NCBI GenBank assembly: GCA_008921705.1
Contig: VFFE01009182.1
Coordinates: 2,850,027 to 2,914,026 of the forward strand
Length of the DNA: 64,000 nucleotides
Source of the DNA: Burhinus oedicnemus
Lineage: Eukaryota; Chordata; Aves; Charadriiformes; Burhinidae
Direction: 5' to 3'
Position numbers and translations under genes: made by a program
In this document: positions 51,195 through 64,000 of the stretch, piece after piece
How positions within the stretch are numbered: the first letter of the stretch is position 1
How the letters are laid out: every line of letters starts with the position of its first letter
Notes under the pieces: model-generated
What the model saw: the letters and a program-made list of their open reading frames with translations, nothing else
Databases searched by the model: none
What the model was told of the DNA's origin: nothing

Positions 51195-53418
51195 AAAAAG
51201 CATCAGTTCCAGAGACATCCATTATACTGCATACCCAGAGAAATAATACTGCAGCCATCATATAATATGCTGGTATTCCAAATAAACAGCAGGAAAAATT
51301 GAGAGGAAAAAAATTAAATGGAGTTTGCAAGTAAAATAAAGATATATGTATTTATTTAGGAATTTTGCAGCATAAACAAAAATCTCAAAGTCCTGAAGTA
51401 ATAAAAGCAGACTTGTATGGAAATGATAGATACAAGCGAGAGAATGGTAAAATCTGCATATTATTTATAGTCCAAACGAAAGATTAAAATTACTGACTTT
51501 CAGTAATAACAAAACATGAGTAGTTCTGTTTTATGTGGCCCTATTTAACAATACAGCGCAACACTCCAATTTCACCCAGGAACCAGCTTCAATAAATCAT
51601 TTACTTTTCATGGCCCACCAAACACATGCTAGGTGATTTACAGGTAAGCACCAAGCCTGTCACCAGAATGTACACTCTGCTCTCCAGCAGTAGTGTCCCC
51701 GTGGAGCTCACCGTCTGACCACTTGTCACATTCACGCAGGCTCACCTGTAAATCAATCACTGCTAGATGGGGGCAATTCGACCAGCTACTACTTCCAGCT
51801 CTTTGAAGGTGCTTCCTGCTCCAGAGCTGCGTGAACTATACACGTGCTCACTTCTTGCCAGTGATGCTGCAGGACCCAGCCTTGTACCTCAGTCCACTGC
51901 TGGTGTCCACGTACACCAACACAAGAGGAGCAAGGAGTCACAACAGGTTTGCTTCTGCTGCCCCCGATACGCTTCCCTGGGGGGAGGGAATGTGAAGACA
52001 TGGCAGAGTGGTGATACCCTTGTGATGCTTCAGCATAAATTGTTAGCCCTACCTGGGCAGATCTCTGGAGGCCCTGGAATGCCAGCTTCCATTTTGAAAA
52101 GGTGTTGAGTCTTTACTCAACTAGAATGGAGGGCACCTGACACTTAACCACAAGCCATAATAACAGAGCATCCTTGTCTTTCAATTCTTAGATGTGGATG
52201 CCAAGCCAGAATTCACTTGACCAAATAAAGATGTTTACAGTGTAGGTGTCTGTATCTGAACAGGTCATGTTAGTCTCCCTTTACAGCCCGTGGGAAGAAC
52301 TAGGCTCTTCTACTGAACACATCCTATAGCACAGGTCCAAAGGAGGTCAAGTGAGTCACACCCTAAGTGCCTATTTGTCCCCTGCCTGGTAAGAGTTCCT
52401 GTTTCTCTTTGCCAAAAATATATAGGGTCTTCACCCACCTTCCACTCAAGAGGCAGACATCTATCACACAGGTGAGATAAATCCCACACTATGTTCTAGC
52501 ACCATCTTAATCCCCTCCATTAAAGAATCAGTAACTAAATACTGGTCTTGTAAGTTCTCAGAGTTTCCTACTCAATACAGTGGATGCCTGCTAGTGGGTA
52601 ACCCCAGTCCTTCACATAACTGCTTTTAGTTACACAACACCAATTAGCATGTTTATTTCAACATATTCAGCAGCTTGCACTTATTCCTTCAGTACTTTTC
52701 CCCTCAGATGTCACAAGAATTGCCTCACTGTAAGTAGGAACTCTTCTCATTAGCACAAAAACTTCCTCTTTTCTTTACCAGTCTTCAGAAAAGACTTACC
52801 AACACATCTTTCCCTTTAGGTGTGACCTATATATTTTCTTCTAGTTTATTTCCTTTGAGTTTTCCATTTCTTAAGCCTTTTTTCTTTTGTTCTACACTAT
52901 TTAAAAAAAAGTATTATCCAAAATCTGCTTAAACCAGAGAATCTTCAGTTGACTTTGAATCAAGCTACCTCATCAGGTTTATCATCTCTGTTACCTCTTA
53001 TTTTTCCTTAGAGTCTTCATTTTTATTGGATAGTTAAGAACTAAAATCATGAATATTCTCAAGTTCTCTAATTCTACTTCTATTTTCTAACCTTTTTCAG
53101 AAACAAGTAACTTTTTTCCTTATTTCTAATCTCTAATTCCTCTCCTTTCTTCTCCTAAACTGTGTTCCCAAAGCTCTCCAGCAACTACACTGACTGGAAA
53201 AGGTTTAAAACGTGTTCAGGAAAGGGAGGTGGTTAGACTTTTTCTATCCTGTCCACAGCAGACACGCAAGCTGAACTCCCTCAGCCTGTACAACCAGGCA
53301 GTCTCTCACCTGAGCAAAAAGAGGCATGACGCAGCTGTACTGGTAGTAATTGGTCCCAGCTCCCTGAACTAGAGTTTAGGGCTTTAGATCAAATTTATCT
53401 CCTCTCTTCCTCCCTCGT

Positions 53419-54131
53419 ATCATAGAATGGTTAGAGTTGGAAGGGACCTTATAGATTGCCTAGTTCCAACCCCCCTGCCATAGGCAGGGACACCTCCCAC
53501 TAGACCAGGTTACTCAAAGCCCCATCCAACCTGGCCTTCAACACCTCCAGGAATGGGGCATCCACAGCTCTCTGGGCAACCTGTGCCAGTGTCTCACCAC
53601 CCTGAGAGTAAAGAATTTGTTCCTAATATCTAATCTAAATCCACCTTCTTTCAGTTTAAAACTGTTATCCCTTGTCCTATCAGCACATTCCATGATAAAG
53701 AGTCCCTCCCCATCTTTCCTGTAGGCCCGCTCTTTAGGCCTCTCTGGAGCCTTCTCTTCTCCAGGCTGAACAACCCCAACTCTCTCAGCCTGTCCTTATA
53801 GCAGAGGTGCTCCATCCCTCTGATCATCTTCGTGGCCCTCCTCTGGACCCGCTCCAACAGGTTCATGTCTTTCCTGTACTGAGGACCGCAGAGCTGGACG
53901 CAGCACTCCAGATGGGGTCTCACGAGAGTGGAGTAGAGGGCCAGAACCACCTCCCTTGACCTGCTGGCCGCACTTCTTTTGATGCAGCCCAGGATGCAGT
54001 TGGCTTTCTGGGCTGTGTGCACACATTGCCAGCTCATGTTGAGCTTCTCTCCACCAACACCCCCAAGTCCTTCTCCTCAGGGCTGCTCTCAATCCATTCT
54101 CCGCCCAGCCCACATTTGTGCTTGGGATTGC
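53419..54131 (-). mobile_element. CR1 LINE, 5'-truncated, with reverse transcriptase ORF tail
   Basis: About 713 bases of CR1. The 3' end lies at 53419 (plus strand ATCATAGAATGGTTAGAGTT) and homology stops near 54131. It encodes the C-terminal part of the CR1 ORF2 protein downstream of the reverse transcriptase core: WQCVHTAQKANCILGCIKR, LYSTLVRPHLECCVQL, LLERVQRRATKMIRG and [14 protein letters not shown] are recognisable around 54040-53750. The frame upstream (NPKHKCGLGGEW and EEKDLGVLVE) is shifted by one base relative to this near 54045, so the copy is dead. This is the largest transposon in the window. Confidence 0.95.
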
Positions 54132-54939
54132 CAAGGTTATATCCTTCTATAACCATAGTCATCTCGGTTAGCTGTTAGCATTTGCCAATAAACCTTCAGA
54201 CATCTCACAGCAGTTGTCAGAGAACAGTTTTTCCAGGGCAAAGTTACGACTGTATTTATATTCCAGCAGTTCACTCCAGCTTTGGTGTGCAGGAGTCATG
54301 CAGCACTCCAGACAAAAACCTTCTTTCTTAAAATTACTTTTGCTCCTGAGCTTCTCCTCCACCCCTCCCCAACTGAAATGGCCAACCTTATCAGAAATGG
54401 CATAGCTAGGAAAAAGTGCATCAAACACCTTCTTGTTGGGTAAAGCAGTCCCTACTACCATCTATTCAGCTGCGAGGCTTGTGGAGGGTACTTTAAGCTT
54501 AAAGAACCTGGCGATGGTTTTAATGGTTTGACAAATCTCCTTTCCCAGCAGGAAGGAAGCTTTCTGTGCCTGGCAGTGAACTGCCGAGTCTTCCACAAAG
54601 CTGAAAGAAAACAGCACTTAGCTAAATTTAACTTGCCATACTTTCAAACTGGTCTATGCGAGAAAACGTCTTTGGCTTTCATTTCATGCAAAGCGTTCAA
54701 TTAAATTCTCTCAAGAAAGAAACCCTTTTATGTATAAAGGCATGTACGCTATTATTTCTTTAAAATATATTTCACTTGTCTTCCCACATGGCTCAAGTGG
54801 AAAATCGTAGTGTACCGATTATAAACCCACATTAACCTGCCTTTCTTCAGGGGCAAAGGAGAACAGGAGAAGCACTGAACAATTCCTGATCTCCACAGGC
54901 AAAGAAATAAGATCGGCCTGGCACTGAGCCCGCTCAGCA

Positions 54940-55245
54940 AGCTGACTCCAACGGACCAGGTTGGGAGTGCATTCCACAGTCAGAAGTCCTTCTCGAAGAA
55001 CTTCCTGCCAATGGCTACTTGACATTAAAAACTAGGATGATCTAGGTCAAGTATCCTGGTTGACATTACTTACTATGTTGGATCAAAAAAGCAGGCAGCC
55101 TCTCAGCCGGAGCTCAAGTCACATTAGGCTTAAAAGCAAATCAAGGCCAAAACCTTGAATTGTACCCAGAAGCCAAAAGGAAGCCAAGGCAGCTGTTGAA
55201 GAACTGCCCAAGTATGTTCTTACCACCCATGCCCTCTCTGCACAG
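54940..55245 (+). repeat. Possible ancient CR1/L3-like relic
   Basis: The words GGGAGTGCATTCCACAGTCA, AGAAGTCCTTCTCGAAGAAC, CAAAACCTTGAATTGTACCC and AGAAGCCAAAAGGAAGCCAA followed by GGCAGCTGTTGAAGAACTG resemble an old amniote interspersed repeat of the CR1/L3 type, which has blocks meaning 'first-part-of-element left, total length, rank of tail' in the same order. I recall this family only loosely, so the name is uncertain; that it is an old repeat is more likely than not. Confidence 0.4.
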
Positions 55246-56437
55246 GCAGCTGCCCACTTCTCAAACCGAAGCTTCGTAGCACTGATGGAGTGCAGCCACC
55301 TTGAGAAGAGGCTAGCCTGTAGCCTCACGCGGAGGTCACAAAGTCAGAGACTGCCTCCATGACATGGAACCCCTTGATGTACACTCCCCTGCCTCGTTAT
55401 GCAGAAGGCTGGGAGACTGCTGGCTGTACATACCTCAGAAATACAGCAAATTACAAAACACATACAGAAGGACAGATGAAACACTCCAGTTACTAGTAAA
55501 CTAGCACCACCTGCCTTCAGTGCTTTACCTCTGTTTGCTGCTACCTTTATCTCTACATACTCTGAAAGTAAAGCACGTGCAATGTTCAACTGGAAAGGAA
55601 AGACAAGCTGGAAAAGCAAGTCATCTTTTTACTGACAAGAGCACAAAACTGGGCGACTCAATTACCCAGAGAAGTCAACGAGTGCTTTAGAATAGCATGC
55701 GTGAATGTTGGCTGAAAACAGCATTAAAAAACAAAAAAACAACAGACATAAAAGGAACAGATTAATTTTTAAAGAGTAAACGATTAAAATATGTAGTTGT
55801 ACTCCATAACTCATAGCAGGTTTCCAAATTGTAATCAATATTTTCCTTTGCATTTAAGCACTGCTGAACCTTAATGCTTTTTAAATGTCCAAGTGCCAGA
55901 AAAAAATATTTTATTACAGATAACTGTATCAGAGTCTGATTGTAGTTTCTGAAGTTTCTTGCAAACCCAATATGGGTTAAGTGCCTGTTTGTATTGTTCT
56001 AAAACTTCTTCATCGTGCTGTAATACAATAGCTCGAGCAACAGACCCTGAGCTAATATTTAGCATAAAACCTGATAGCAACATGTAGACCCAAACACAGG
56101 TGGAAAACTAGAAGTCTACAGAAAGTCCAACAATATTTGTATTATTTTATTCAAATACAGGTGTCAAAATATACTTTTCAAAGCAGGAACAGTATTTGGA
56201 AGTAGTAATTTATCAGTCAAGCCAACTATTTGGTAATTACAGCATGTGCAGTACTGTGGACCATTCGCAGCTCAGTTAGTCCAATGACAACACAAGACGA
56301 CTTTCCCCCCCCCAAATACAAGCTCTTTAGTCAGTAAAGATAGCTAACACTTCATCCAAATTTTCTGAGTAACAATTTTGGGCTAAATGCAAAATTGTGT
56401 CAAGGATCATTTTCTAGAAATCTAGCCAGTGCTATTT

Positions 56438-56545
56438 AAAAAAAACCAAACAAACAAAACACCACACCACAAAACCAAAAAAAAAACCCAAACCAAACAC
56501 CACACACCCCCAACCCAAACAAATGTAACAAAAAAACCCCAACCT
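56438..56545. repeat. A/C-only low-complexity tract
   Basis: About 105 bases of A-runs and CCAAACC-type words with almost no G or T. It has the same style as 60-126, 19609-19723, 27508-27560 and 34565-34600. Confidence 0.85.
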
Positions 56546-56552
56546 AAAACAT

Positions 56553-56582
56553 AATACCGTAAAATGTAATACCATAAAATGT
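56553..56582. repeat. 15-bp tandem duplication
   Basis: AATACCGTAAAATGT followed directly by AATACCATAAAATGT, one mismatch. Confidence 0.9.
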
Positions 56583-56804
56583 ATCATTTTTTCTGTTCTA
56601 TACAGCGCATGCTGTTCTAGACCCAGGCAAGGCATAAAATGTTCAAGTATGGCAACAGTCAAAACTAACCCTAAAAGTACTTGCAGTAAGAAGTACACAG
56701 CATTTCTCAATGTGAGCCAACAGGAATCGCCACAGTCTGCCTGTATTACTGGGAGAAGGCCTGGTGAATCTCCCAGCAATTACGAACTAGAACAGATCTT
56801 TGCC

Positions 56805-57032
56805 TTACCCATTGGGACATTAGGAAAAGGTTCTTCACCGAGAGGGTGACCGGTCACTGGAGCAGGCTCCTCGGGGAAGGGGTCACAGCACCAAGCCTGT
56901 CAGAGTTCAAGGAGCATCTGGACAACACTTCATCATATAGTTTAGTTTTAGGTAGTCCTGCAAGGGGCAGGGAGCTGGACTTGATGAGCCTTATGGGTCC
57001 CTTCCAAGCCAAGATAACTCTATGATTCCATA
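56805..57032 (+). mobile_element. CR1 LINE 3' fragment, distinct subfamily
   Basis: The segment starts ACCCATTGGGACATTAGGAA and AAGGTTCTTCACCGAGAGGG, and ends GGAGCTGGACTTGATGAGCC, TTATGGGTCCCTTCCAAGCC, AAGATAACTCTATGATTCC, the CR1 3' end on the plus strand. The middle part (TTTAGTTTTAGGTAGTCCTG) differs from the copy at 53.4 kb, so the two belong to different CR1 subfamilies. About 228 bases, noncoding, opposite in orientation to NRIP1. Confidence 0.92.
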
Positions 57033-58806
57033 CCCATAGTTGCAGTCAACAAAGCGTTGATAACCTATTAATACTTTTCAAGATGTTTTTTTTGATTTGG
57101 AAATACACAGTCGTGCTTTTTCTGCTCTTTCATTCATATAAGGACATCAATACTTTGTGATAGGTCTCCTACAGTCTTCCGAGCAAAGCTCTGGACCACT
57201 ACATATTAAACAGGTATTACGTACACAAATCCCTGGTGCAGATGACAGCTGCCGAGATTAAAAATTGATGGCAGGAACCAAGAATGCCAACTAGCAAGTC
57301 CAGCTTCTGTGGTTAAAGGAAAAATGCCTCCAGAACTCCAGGTCTCGGTGCCCTTTGCTCAACCCCGTTACATGGGGCAACCAGCTACATCCCAGCCGTC
57401 GAGAGGAGAATGGGCCAAGGTTTCACTTGGCTTTTGCACAGCCCGGAATTGCCTTTCTGCATCACGAGGACTATCCAGGGCCCCTTAAGATGGCTAAAGT
57501 GGAGAAAGGTGGAAAGGGCTTCTTCAATTCAGTGCACTCGCACTGAACACGTAATGCAATATGGAAACCACAACATACACAACCCTACATCTCCCTTTGT
57601 GATACACTTCTTTGGAAGTGCCCATTTCTGCTCACAGATTTACTAGTTTAGCGCAATCTAATCCTAGAGCCCCCTACCCTCATCCCTCTCCTACTGCTGT
57701 AAGTGATGCTTCTACACCACACGCACACAAAAAAACCCAGGAGGAGAGCATTTAAGGGATATTTATCTCATTTTGATTCAGCAGAAGTGCTACAATGAGT
57801 TGTTAAAAATACATTAGGGGGTTAAAAATCAAAATGCTTGTTTTTTCAGGAGCAGAGAAGCTCTAGTCTTTCAAAGCACTTTTCTATGGATGTGCTATCA
57901 GCATTTCTAGACAAATTTAACATACACGGAATTAACTGCTATATAGAACAGTTTATTACTTGAAAAACAGACACTGCTTGCTTTTGCCATACCTCCTTAT
58001 TAGTTTAGTTAAAACAGCACGTTTTCTAAGCTATTAAATGAATTTATATACTTCAATATTAGAAAAAGGTTGCTTGTTTGTTTTTTAAACACAAAACCTA
58101 TAAAGTGGTAAACTAAAGAGCGTATTTGCTTTTTGTTTACTTACTGCTAATTCAGTTTGGCTATTAGCTAAGAACATTTTCATGTTCTTATGTCAGAAAA
58201 GTCTGATGAACCTAGACTTACAAAACTAGATCTGCTTCTTGTGATTGATGCCTTTTAATCCAAATTATATTCATGTTTTCATGTATCCCTACTATTTCTG
58301 CATACAGTGTACTTTTGGATGACAGAATGGTTTGTTTGTTGGAATAGCAGTTTCCCAAGTTTATTCCGCTTTTTTTATCCTGTAGGCAAACTTGTAAAAA
58401 GTTTAAGGCCTGTCTGTCCTCTTCACCTATTATTACAAAACTTACAGGAAATGAGTGGTCTTCATAAATTCAATTTTGTTTGGGGTTTTTGTGGGTTTTT
58501 TTGTTTACACTAGTTTAGATTATCCAATGCATTCAGAAGTTACTGTGGTAATGTATGCCTTTTTATACAATACTGCACTAGAATAGTCACTTATTAACCA
58601 TAGCATAGAACTGCATTTTACGATGAAAGAATGCAACACATATGAGTCAAACTTTTGATTTAACAAGATTTCCTTTAGCAAAACTAGAGTAGAATATTTC
58701 ATAAGCCTGACTCAAAAACATCCTCTACTTAAATACCTGATTATGTTTTTTCTTTACTTTGGAGAAGTGTTAAATATAAACAAATAAAAAAGAAAGAGGA
58801 GGACAC

Positions 58807-58842
<36 letters not shown>

Positions 58843-58847
58843 GGGGG
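58807..58847. repeat. A28-G13 compound homopolymer
   Basis: 28 A followed directly by 13 G. The same A-then-G style recurs at the gap flanks (19741-19762) and in 60470-60506. Confidence 0.98.
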
Positions 58848-60469
58848 CAGACGACCAGCACTGTTTCCCCAAACTTTACAGAAAATACAATACATAAGCA
58901 TACCTGCCTGCATTCATCAGGTAGCCAGCCCAGGCTTAAGTTTGACAGGATCTCTGTAACAGAATAAACCCACCTACATAGTATAGTATAAACACAGACT
59001 ATAGTATAAATACATAACTAAACCTTCTAGCAGTTTTCTCTTGACTAGATATAACTCAACTTCTACGGCTTTGCTCTGACTCCTGAGACTACAGACTGCC
59101 AGGGGCCAGTGGGCAAATGTGCTGTTCTGTGGATCTGAGAGCACCACGGGGAGAAAGTTGTTTGGTGTATGGTAAACGGATAAAAAAAAAAAATAATTGG
59201 ATGTTCTAGCTTGTTGTATGGGCTATCATCACCGCATAGGACTTGTGGAGTGTTTTGCACACACACTCCCCATACACTCCCTTTTTTGGTACTTTGTTGA
59301 TAAAATCATTGCATTAATAGTTTTAAACCATGTTTTTATAAAACACGTTATAAATGTATATTTTTTTGATTTTTTTAATAAAAAATGTGTTCCAGTATAT
59401 TTAGCACCCCTAAGACAAAAATATTTCAATAGAGTATGTTCACCTTAAACAGAGGTCTTCAGATAACTTCAAAACTGTAGTTGAGATTAGTTCAGACAGA
59501 TTATTTATGCATGTAGTCCCAAGGAGTGGCAAACAGTACTTGTAAACTGTGACGAAGCAATGCACATAGACCACAGAGTGTCAAAATATTTGGTGCCAGT
59601 CAAATCCAATGGGAGACAAGCCTCTTGGTTGTACCATGGTCACTGAACAACTCAACATAAATCACATGCATTTCCAGAAGAAAGTGTTTTATGCACACAT
59701 TACACATGAGCAATCTGCAAAGACTGAAGAACACACACATGGTAACCAAAGAGAGCTAATAAAAGTATACAGAAGATATTATACCTTTTTCTTCTCCTCT
59801 GATCTCATTTTAGTAATTAACAGTTATTTCTACGTATCTTAAGTGACTCACTTGTACATAACCAATACAAGAACACAGTGCTGGAACACACCATTAGTGC
59901 ATATATGAGGAGTCAGAATTCAGAAAAGTCAGTTTACGAATATGTTTGTATTTACACATTTGTTTATATAGTCCAGTGATTAAATCAAAAGAGAAAATCA
60001 TAGGGATATCTGCCCCTACCTTAATTAGTAAGGCTATTTATGCAGGCTGAAAGGTAACCATGTATTTGTTTCTCCAACTCATTTTTATTTATTATATCTG
60101 AAGAACATTACATTATTTGTACTCTTCAAATCACAAGAAGCCTCCAAACATAAATTTTGCAGATATGGTTTTCAGAAGTGACACATTTAAATATTTCACA
60201 TTTGATCCATCCGAGTGAGATCTGTTTTACCCAGAAAAAGTAAGGCAGTCACTCACCAGAAAGATATGAAAGCACACAAAATAATCACAACTTCCCCCCC
60301 CCATGACTTCTATCACTACTTTTTTTTTTTCTTCTAAAATTTCTACAAGTAAACTTCATCACTATGATTTCAAATATGTCATAAGGTGGCCCTCTGCCCT
60401 AATTCTTCCTAATGAGAAGGTATGAGGTCATTTGATAAGAGGTTTTAAATATGGAATATAAATTAAGAG

Positions 60470-60498
<29 letters not shown>
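60470..60498. repeat. A29 homopolymer
   Basis: Run of A followed by GAGGAGGGG and a further A-run. No gene adjoins it. Confidence 0.95.
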
Positions 60499-60503
<5 letters not shown>

Positions 60504-62813
60504 GGGGAAAAAAACCCCCAGAAAGCTTCTAACGCTGATCCAGTCTCTTGGAAGGAAATACTCTTCTTGTTCAGACAGAGAATCACTTAATGTACACAAC
60601 TCGTGCTTTGTTTATCCCTCTGTTGCTGCTGTTCTTGATCCTCTCCCATAGACTCAGCAAAGGCTGGAAGGAGGGCAGTATTAAAACAAAATAATAAATA
60701 AAAAAATCACCACTTCTAGTCCCCCACTTTGCTTCTGCTTATGTCCTCGTGCAAACCTTTCCCTAGACATCGCATCCTCCCCTTCGAGCAGTAACAGCAC
60801 TCTTTCCTGATCCTGCAGTAAGCTTGCTCAGGTAACGAAGACTGCAGACACATTTCTATTTTAAATAGGACAAATAACAGCACCTCCTTAAACTGCTCCC
60901 AGCAGGGCCATACCACTGCCTATGCCTGTACCAGTGAAGTGGCAGGACTGATGGACCAGGGAAAGGACTTCCCTGCTCAGTGAAACCAAGCTGCAATATC
61001 AATCTCTGTACCTGGTCTTTATAGATAAGGATTCACTCTTGCTACTCTCTTGTATTTCCATATCTAATTAAGTGAATATTCCCAAGCTTTCCCTCACATA
61101 CGCAATGTCACCCTTCTGTGCAAGCAAAATGTCACATTATTTGGCACTAGTTTAAAAATAAAATTGATTAGCAGAGGTTAGACAACCCCCATCAATAACA
61201 ACTTTGAATCCCAACTGCATCAGCCACATACATGGGGTAAGGGAGCATTTGCCTCTGTATTAAGATGTCAAGTAAGAGAAGTACTTCAATACTTTAAACT
61301 AAAGCACAGGTCAGGTTCTTGTTGCATTCTAATCCCTAAGTCTGGAAATAAGAGAGAAAAAGATTAAAAAAAAAAAGAAAATATATTTACTCTATTTGTT
61401 TCTGAATGAACACTATGTCTGGTAAGAGGGTTACCTGTTGCCTCACCTGGTCTTAGTTTTGTTCCCGACTAATCCACGGGCTGGTCTAATACAGCACACT
61501 GCTAGGAAGATGTTGCCATTCTTGCTCATGTTATGGAGCATCTTTTCTTATATTTTGTTGTACTCTAGTGTTAAATAATGCCTCCATGCAACTAGAATCA
61601 AGTGTTTTGTCAGTGCTAGACTCAATATCCACTCAGGAATGCTGGCATAAGCCTGCAGGGCTCTGGGATGGGGTACAGCCTTGCCACAGACCCCCATTCT
61701 GGAGGCTCTGGCCAACTTAAGTCCCCATGTTTTAGTCCCACACCTGTCAAATTTTAACAGTCCCATTCTTACACTGTTTTAGCGTGTGCATGTGGTTTTA
61801 CAGTCCAAAACACAGCAGAGTGCCATTTCCAGCTATAATTTCCGTGCTCCTGTACTACAAAACAATCATTAGCATGTGAAACAAGACCCACATTTAGACT
61901 TGGGGGATGAGAATCACTTTTTGCTTGGATATAATCTGCTCCTTCCAGCAAAGGAAACTACAATAACCTAACCACCAACTCACAGAAGACCCTACAGTTT
62001 CACCAGTTTTCATGCTGAGCTCCCCCTGGAATCAGTGCATGGTATGGTTAAGCTGCAGACTGTCCTTCGAAAAGGCACATTTACTGCAATACAGCTATTA
62101 AAAGAAACAACTGAAATAAGTGTTAGTTAGCATATTAAAAAAAAAATGTTAACTGTTTAGTCACAAACTCAGCCTCTACTTCTAAAGAAAAAAAAAAAGC
62201 CCACTTTCTGCAGGCAGTAGGGCTATTTCCCTTAACTTTGGGTTTGTTCCACTTTAGTCTGATGTTCTCTCACACCCAGTATTGAAGCTTACAAGAGCAG
62301 CGGGAAGCAGTGAAAGCAAATCAACACAGGTTTCCCTCATAACAGGAATAAATATTTTTAAGCATCAGGAATTTGTAATTTGGCATGTTGAAAGAGATGC
62401 ACTCGGCTATCCCTTTAAAAAAGCCTCTTTTAGGACCAAAGTCTTTTACATTCTCTTTCTCACAGGTATATGTTCACATGCTCTCAACTATTTTTAGAAT
62501 GTCCTTCCTAGATTAATTTTTAAACTCCAGTCTGGATACTTTTTCCCCCTCTCTCTGCCCAGATATCCCTGTTGAGCCTGTCTGTTCCACTACTGGAAGC
62601 AGCAAGGACATGGAAATCAGCGTGCCACAGGTTTGCATCCCACCCCTTTCCCACCAAGAGCAGACACCAAAATGGGGAAGGTCACCCTTGTACACAAGAA
62701 CAGGGCACAGCACTTACAGTCCAAGACCCCTAACTTCCTACAGCATGCATGCTTATGTCACAGTATGTGACAGAAAGCCATCTAATTAAACGATGCAAAG
62801 CTTAAAAGAAGGG

Positions 62814-62871
62814 AAAAAAAAAAAAAAAAAAAAAAGGAAACAAAAGGCAAGGATTCAGAAAAAAAAAAAAA
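62814..62871. repeat. A-rich low-complexity block
   Basis: A22, then a short spacer containing CAAGGATTCAG, then A14. The spacer word recurs at 51162-51174 next to a scaffold gap. Confidence 0.85.
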
Positions 62872-64000
62872 ACAGACAAGAAACATGAAGAAAGCACATC
62901 ATCCCAAACAAACAAACAAAATAAGCAGTAACAAAATGAAAAGCAGGGAGATTAAGAGCTAAAACAGTAAATCAGATTTAATCCAAATACATTTAGTCAG
63001 CCATGTTGCAACACAACTGTTGCATTATTTCAGTCAGCACGCACCCACCCAAATAGCTGTATCTTAATCCACATTAGTTTGGTTTTGCTACTCCGCTCTA
63101 GATTACATCTTCGCCTCTCCCAGGACTGAAAGTCTTTATTAGGATTTGGTTATACAGTATGGCTCACCACCCTGTGCACCACTTTGTGGACCCACAGAGC
63201 CACCTGCTCTCAGACCTCTCCAACCTCCTCAGTAGCATCTTCGTCAAACACTTCCAAGTCAAGTCAGTGCCTAGGTCACTCACAGCCCCAGCACAAGAGC
63301 AATTCCTCCGTGGCTGAAGGTCAGAACACATACATGAGGACAGGGAGAAGACTGGGGAGGATGGGGGGCAGGAAAGGGGAAAAAAAATTAAGGGAAGAAC
63401 AGGAAGGAAAAAAGAAAAGTGATGTTTCCAAATACGGAGTGCCAATTAGAAAAAGAGAACAACTGCTTTAAAATGTAACTTTAGGCTTTAAAATACACTA
63501 GATAAAGAATCAGCCTTACTATTCAATTAGCTAGCTTTACTGGGTATGAATCTCGCTGCTAGTATTACTTGAGCTTTCTCCGCCTCCACCCTCCCCCCAA
63601 TCACAGTTTCATTGTGAAAGAATTTAATTATTATTTTCATTACCAGATGCATACATTATAAAATGAGCCTGCACAGAGACAATAAGCACTTTAAGAAAAG
63701 AGGTGCAATAATGAGAATGATCTGTTTATGCCTTTTTTGTAATAAAAATGAAGACGCTCTCAAGAAATTTACCTTTTAAAACGTGCTTTAATAAAATAAT
63801 TCGCAATAGTCATAACATTAAATTTGACACCCTTCCTTTTCATAAAAAGGATTAGTCCACTGCCTTTAATTTTAATACAGTAAGAAAACCTGTTTTAAGT
63901 TATCTTCCCTACCAAAAATTTCCTGAAAAACTTAACTTGAACACATTTCACAATAACAGAATATTAAAGCTTTTTTTTTTGCCTTTTTTTTTTTTTTTTT

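Larger units (their letters stand above)
57033..64000. other. Distal upstream DNA, no gene seen
   Basis: A/T-rich with several long A-runs, a 19-bp imperfect tandem repeat (58983-59018) and a T-rich end (63971-64000). No gene, RNA gene or transposon was recognised. Confidence 0.65.

Noticed and set aside
51153..62862. Shared word CAAGGATTCAGAAA at 51161-51174 and 62848-62861, both in A-rich settings
   Set aside because: A 14-base match between two places in 64 kb is expected several times by chance, and A-rich context raises the odds.
1..64000. tRNA, rRNA, microRNA, CRISPR array, endogenous retrovirus
   Set aside because: I looked for tRNA B-box words, rRNA cores, regular spaced repeats and LTR or retroviral protein motifs and saw none that hold up.

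Overview
This is a stretch of bird nuclear genome carrying one recognisable protein-coding gene, NRIP1 (nuclear receptor-interacting protein 1, RIP140), on the minus strand. The avian call rests on CR1 LINEs being the only sizeable retroposons, with their typical 3' tail (CATAGAATGGTTAGAGTTGG and its complement), and on a protein that tracks mammalian RIP140 from end to end with scattered substitutions. There is no bacterial, phage or viral gene content and no CRISPR. Four 20-N blocks are scaffold gaps, three of them next to homopolymer or A/C-rich runs.

Layout. 1-3180: flank downstream of the gene, no gene seen. About 3182-8314: probable NRIP1 3'UTR. 8315-11803: intact single-exon coding region, 1162 aa, starting at ATG 11803. 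11804-12171: 5'UTR part of the same exon, with three short upstream ORFs, preceded by a strong splice acceptor. 12174 to about 39.4 kb: presumed 5' intron(s), with two MIR/CORE-SINE relics, one CR1 fragment, simple repeats, an intronic CpG-rich patch (about 19.02-19.50 kb), a striking patchwork insertion (26.5 kb) and a nuclear-receptor motif cluster (about 38 kb). 39390-39705: the only strong CpG island, the best candidate for the NRIP1 promoter, with an ERR-type element (TCAAGGTCA) about 0.2 kb away. 39.7-64 kb: upstream intergenic DNA with two CR1 copies in opposite orientations, an ancient L3-like relic, a G-quadruplex-type run and one possible plus-strand noncoding exon.

How it fits together. 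RIP140 is a ligand-dependent corepressor. Its nine LXXLL motifs and one LYYML motif dock on nuclear receptors, while PIDLS/PINLS-type motifs recruit CtBP. All of these are intact here. The gene is itself known to respond to nuclear receptors in mammals, which fits the ERR/ERE-like motifs near the candidate promoter, although those sites are only sequence matches.

I did not find a new gene system. The most unusual structure is an 87-bp segment at 26529-26615 that reads as three stitched copies of nearby sequence (inverted, direct, inverted), sharing 2-3 bases at each junction. It looks like the scar of serial template switching.
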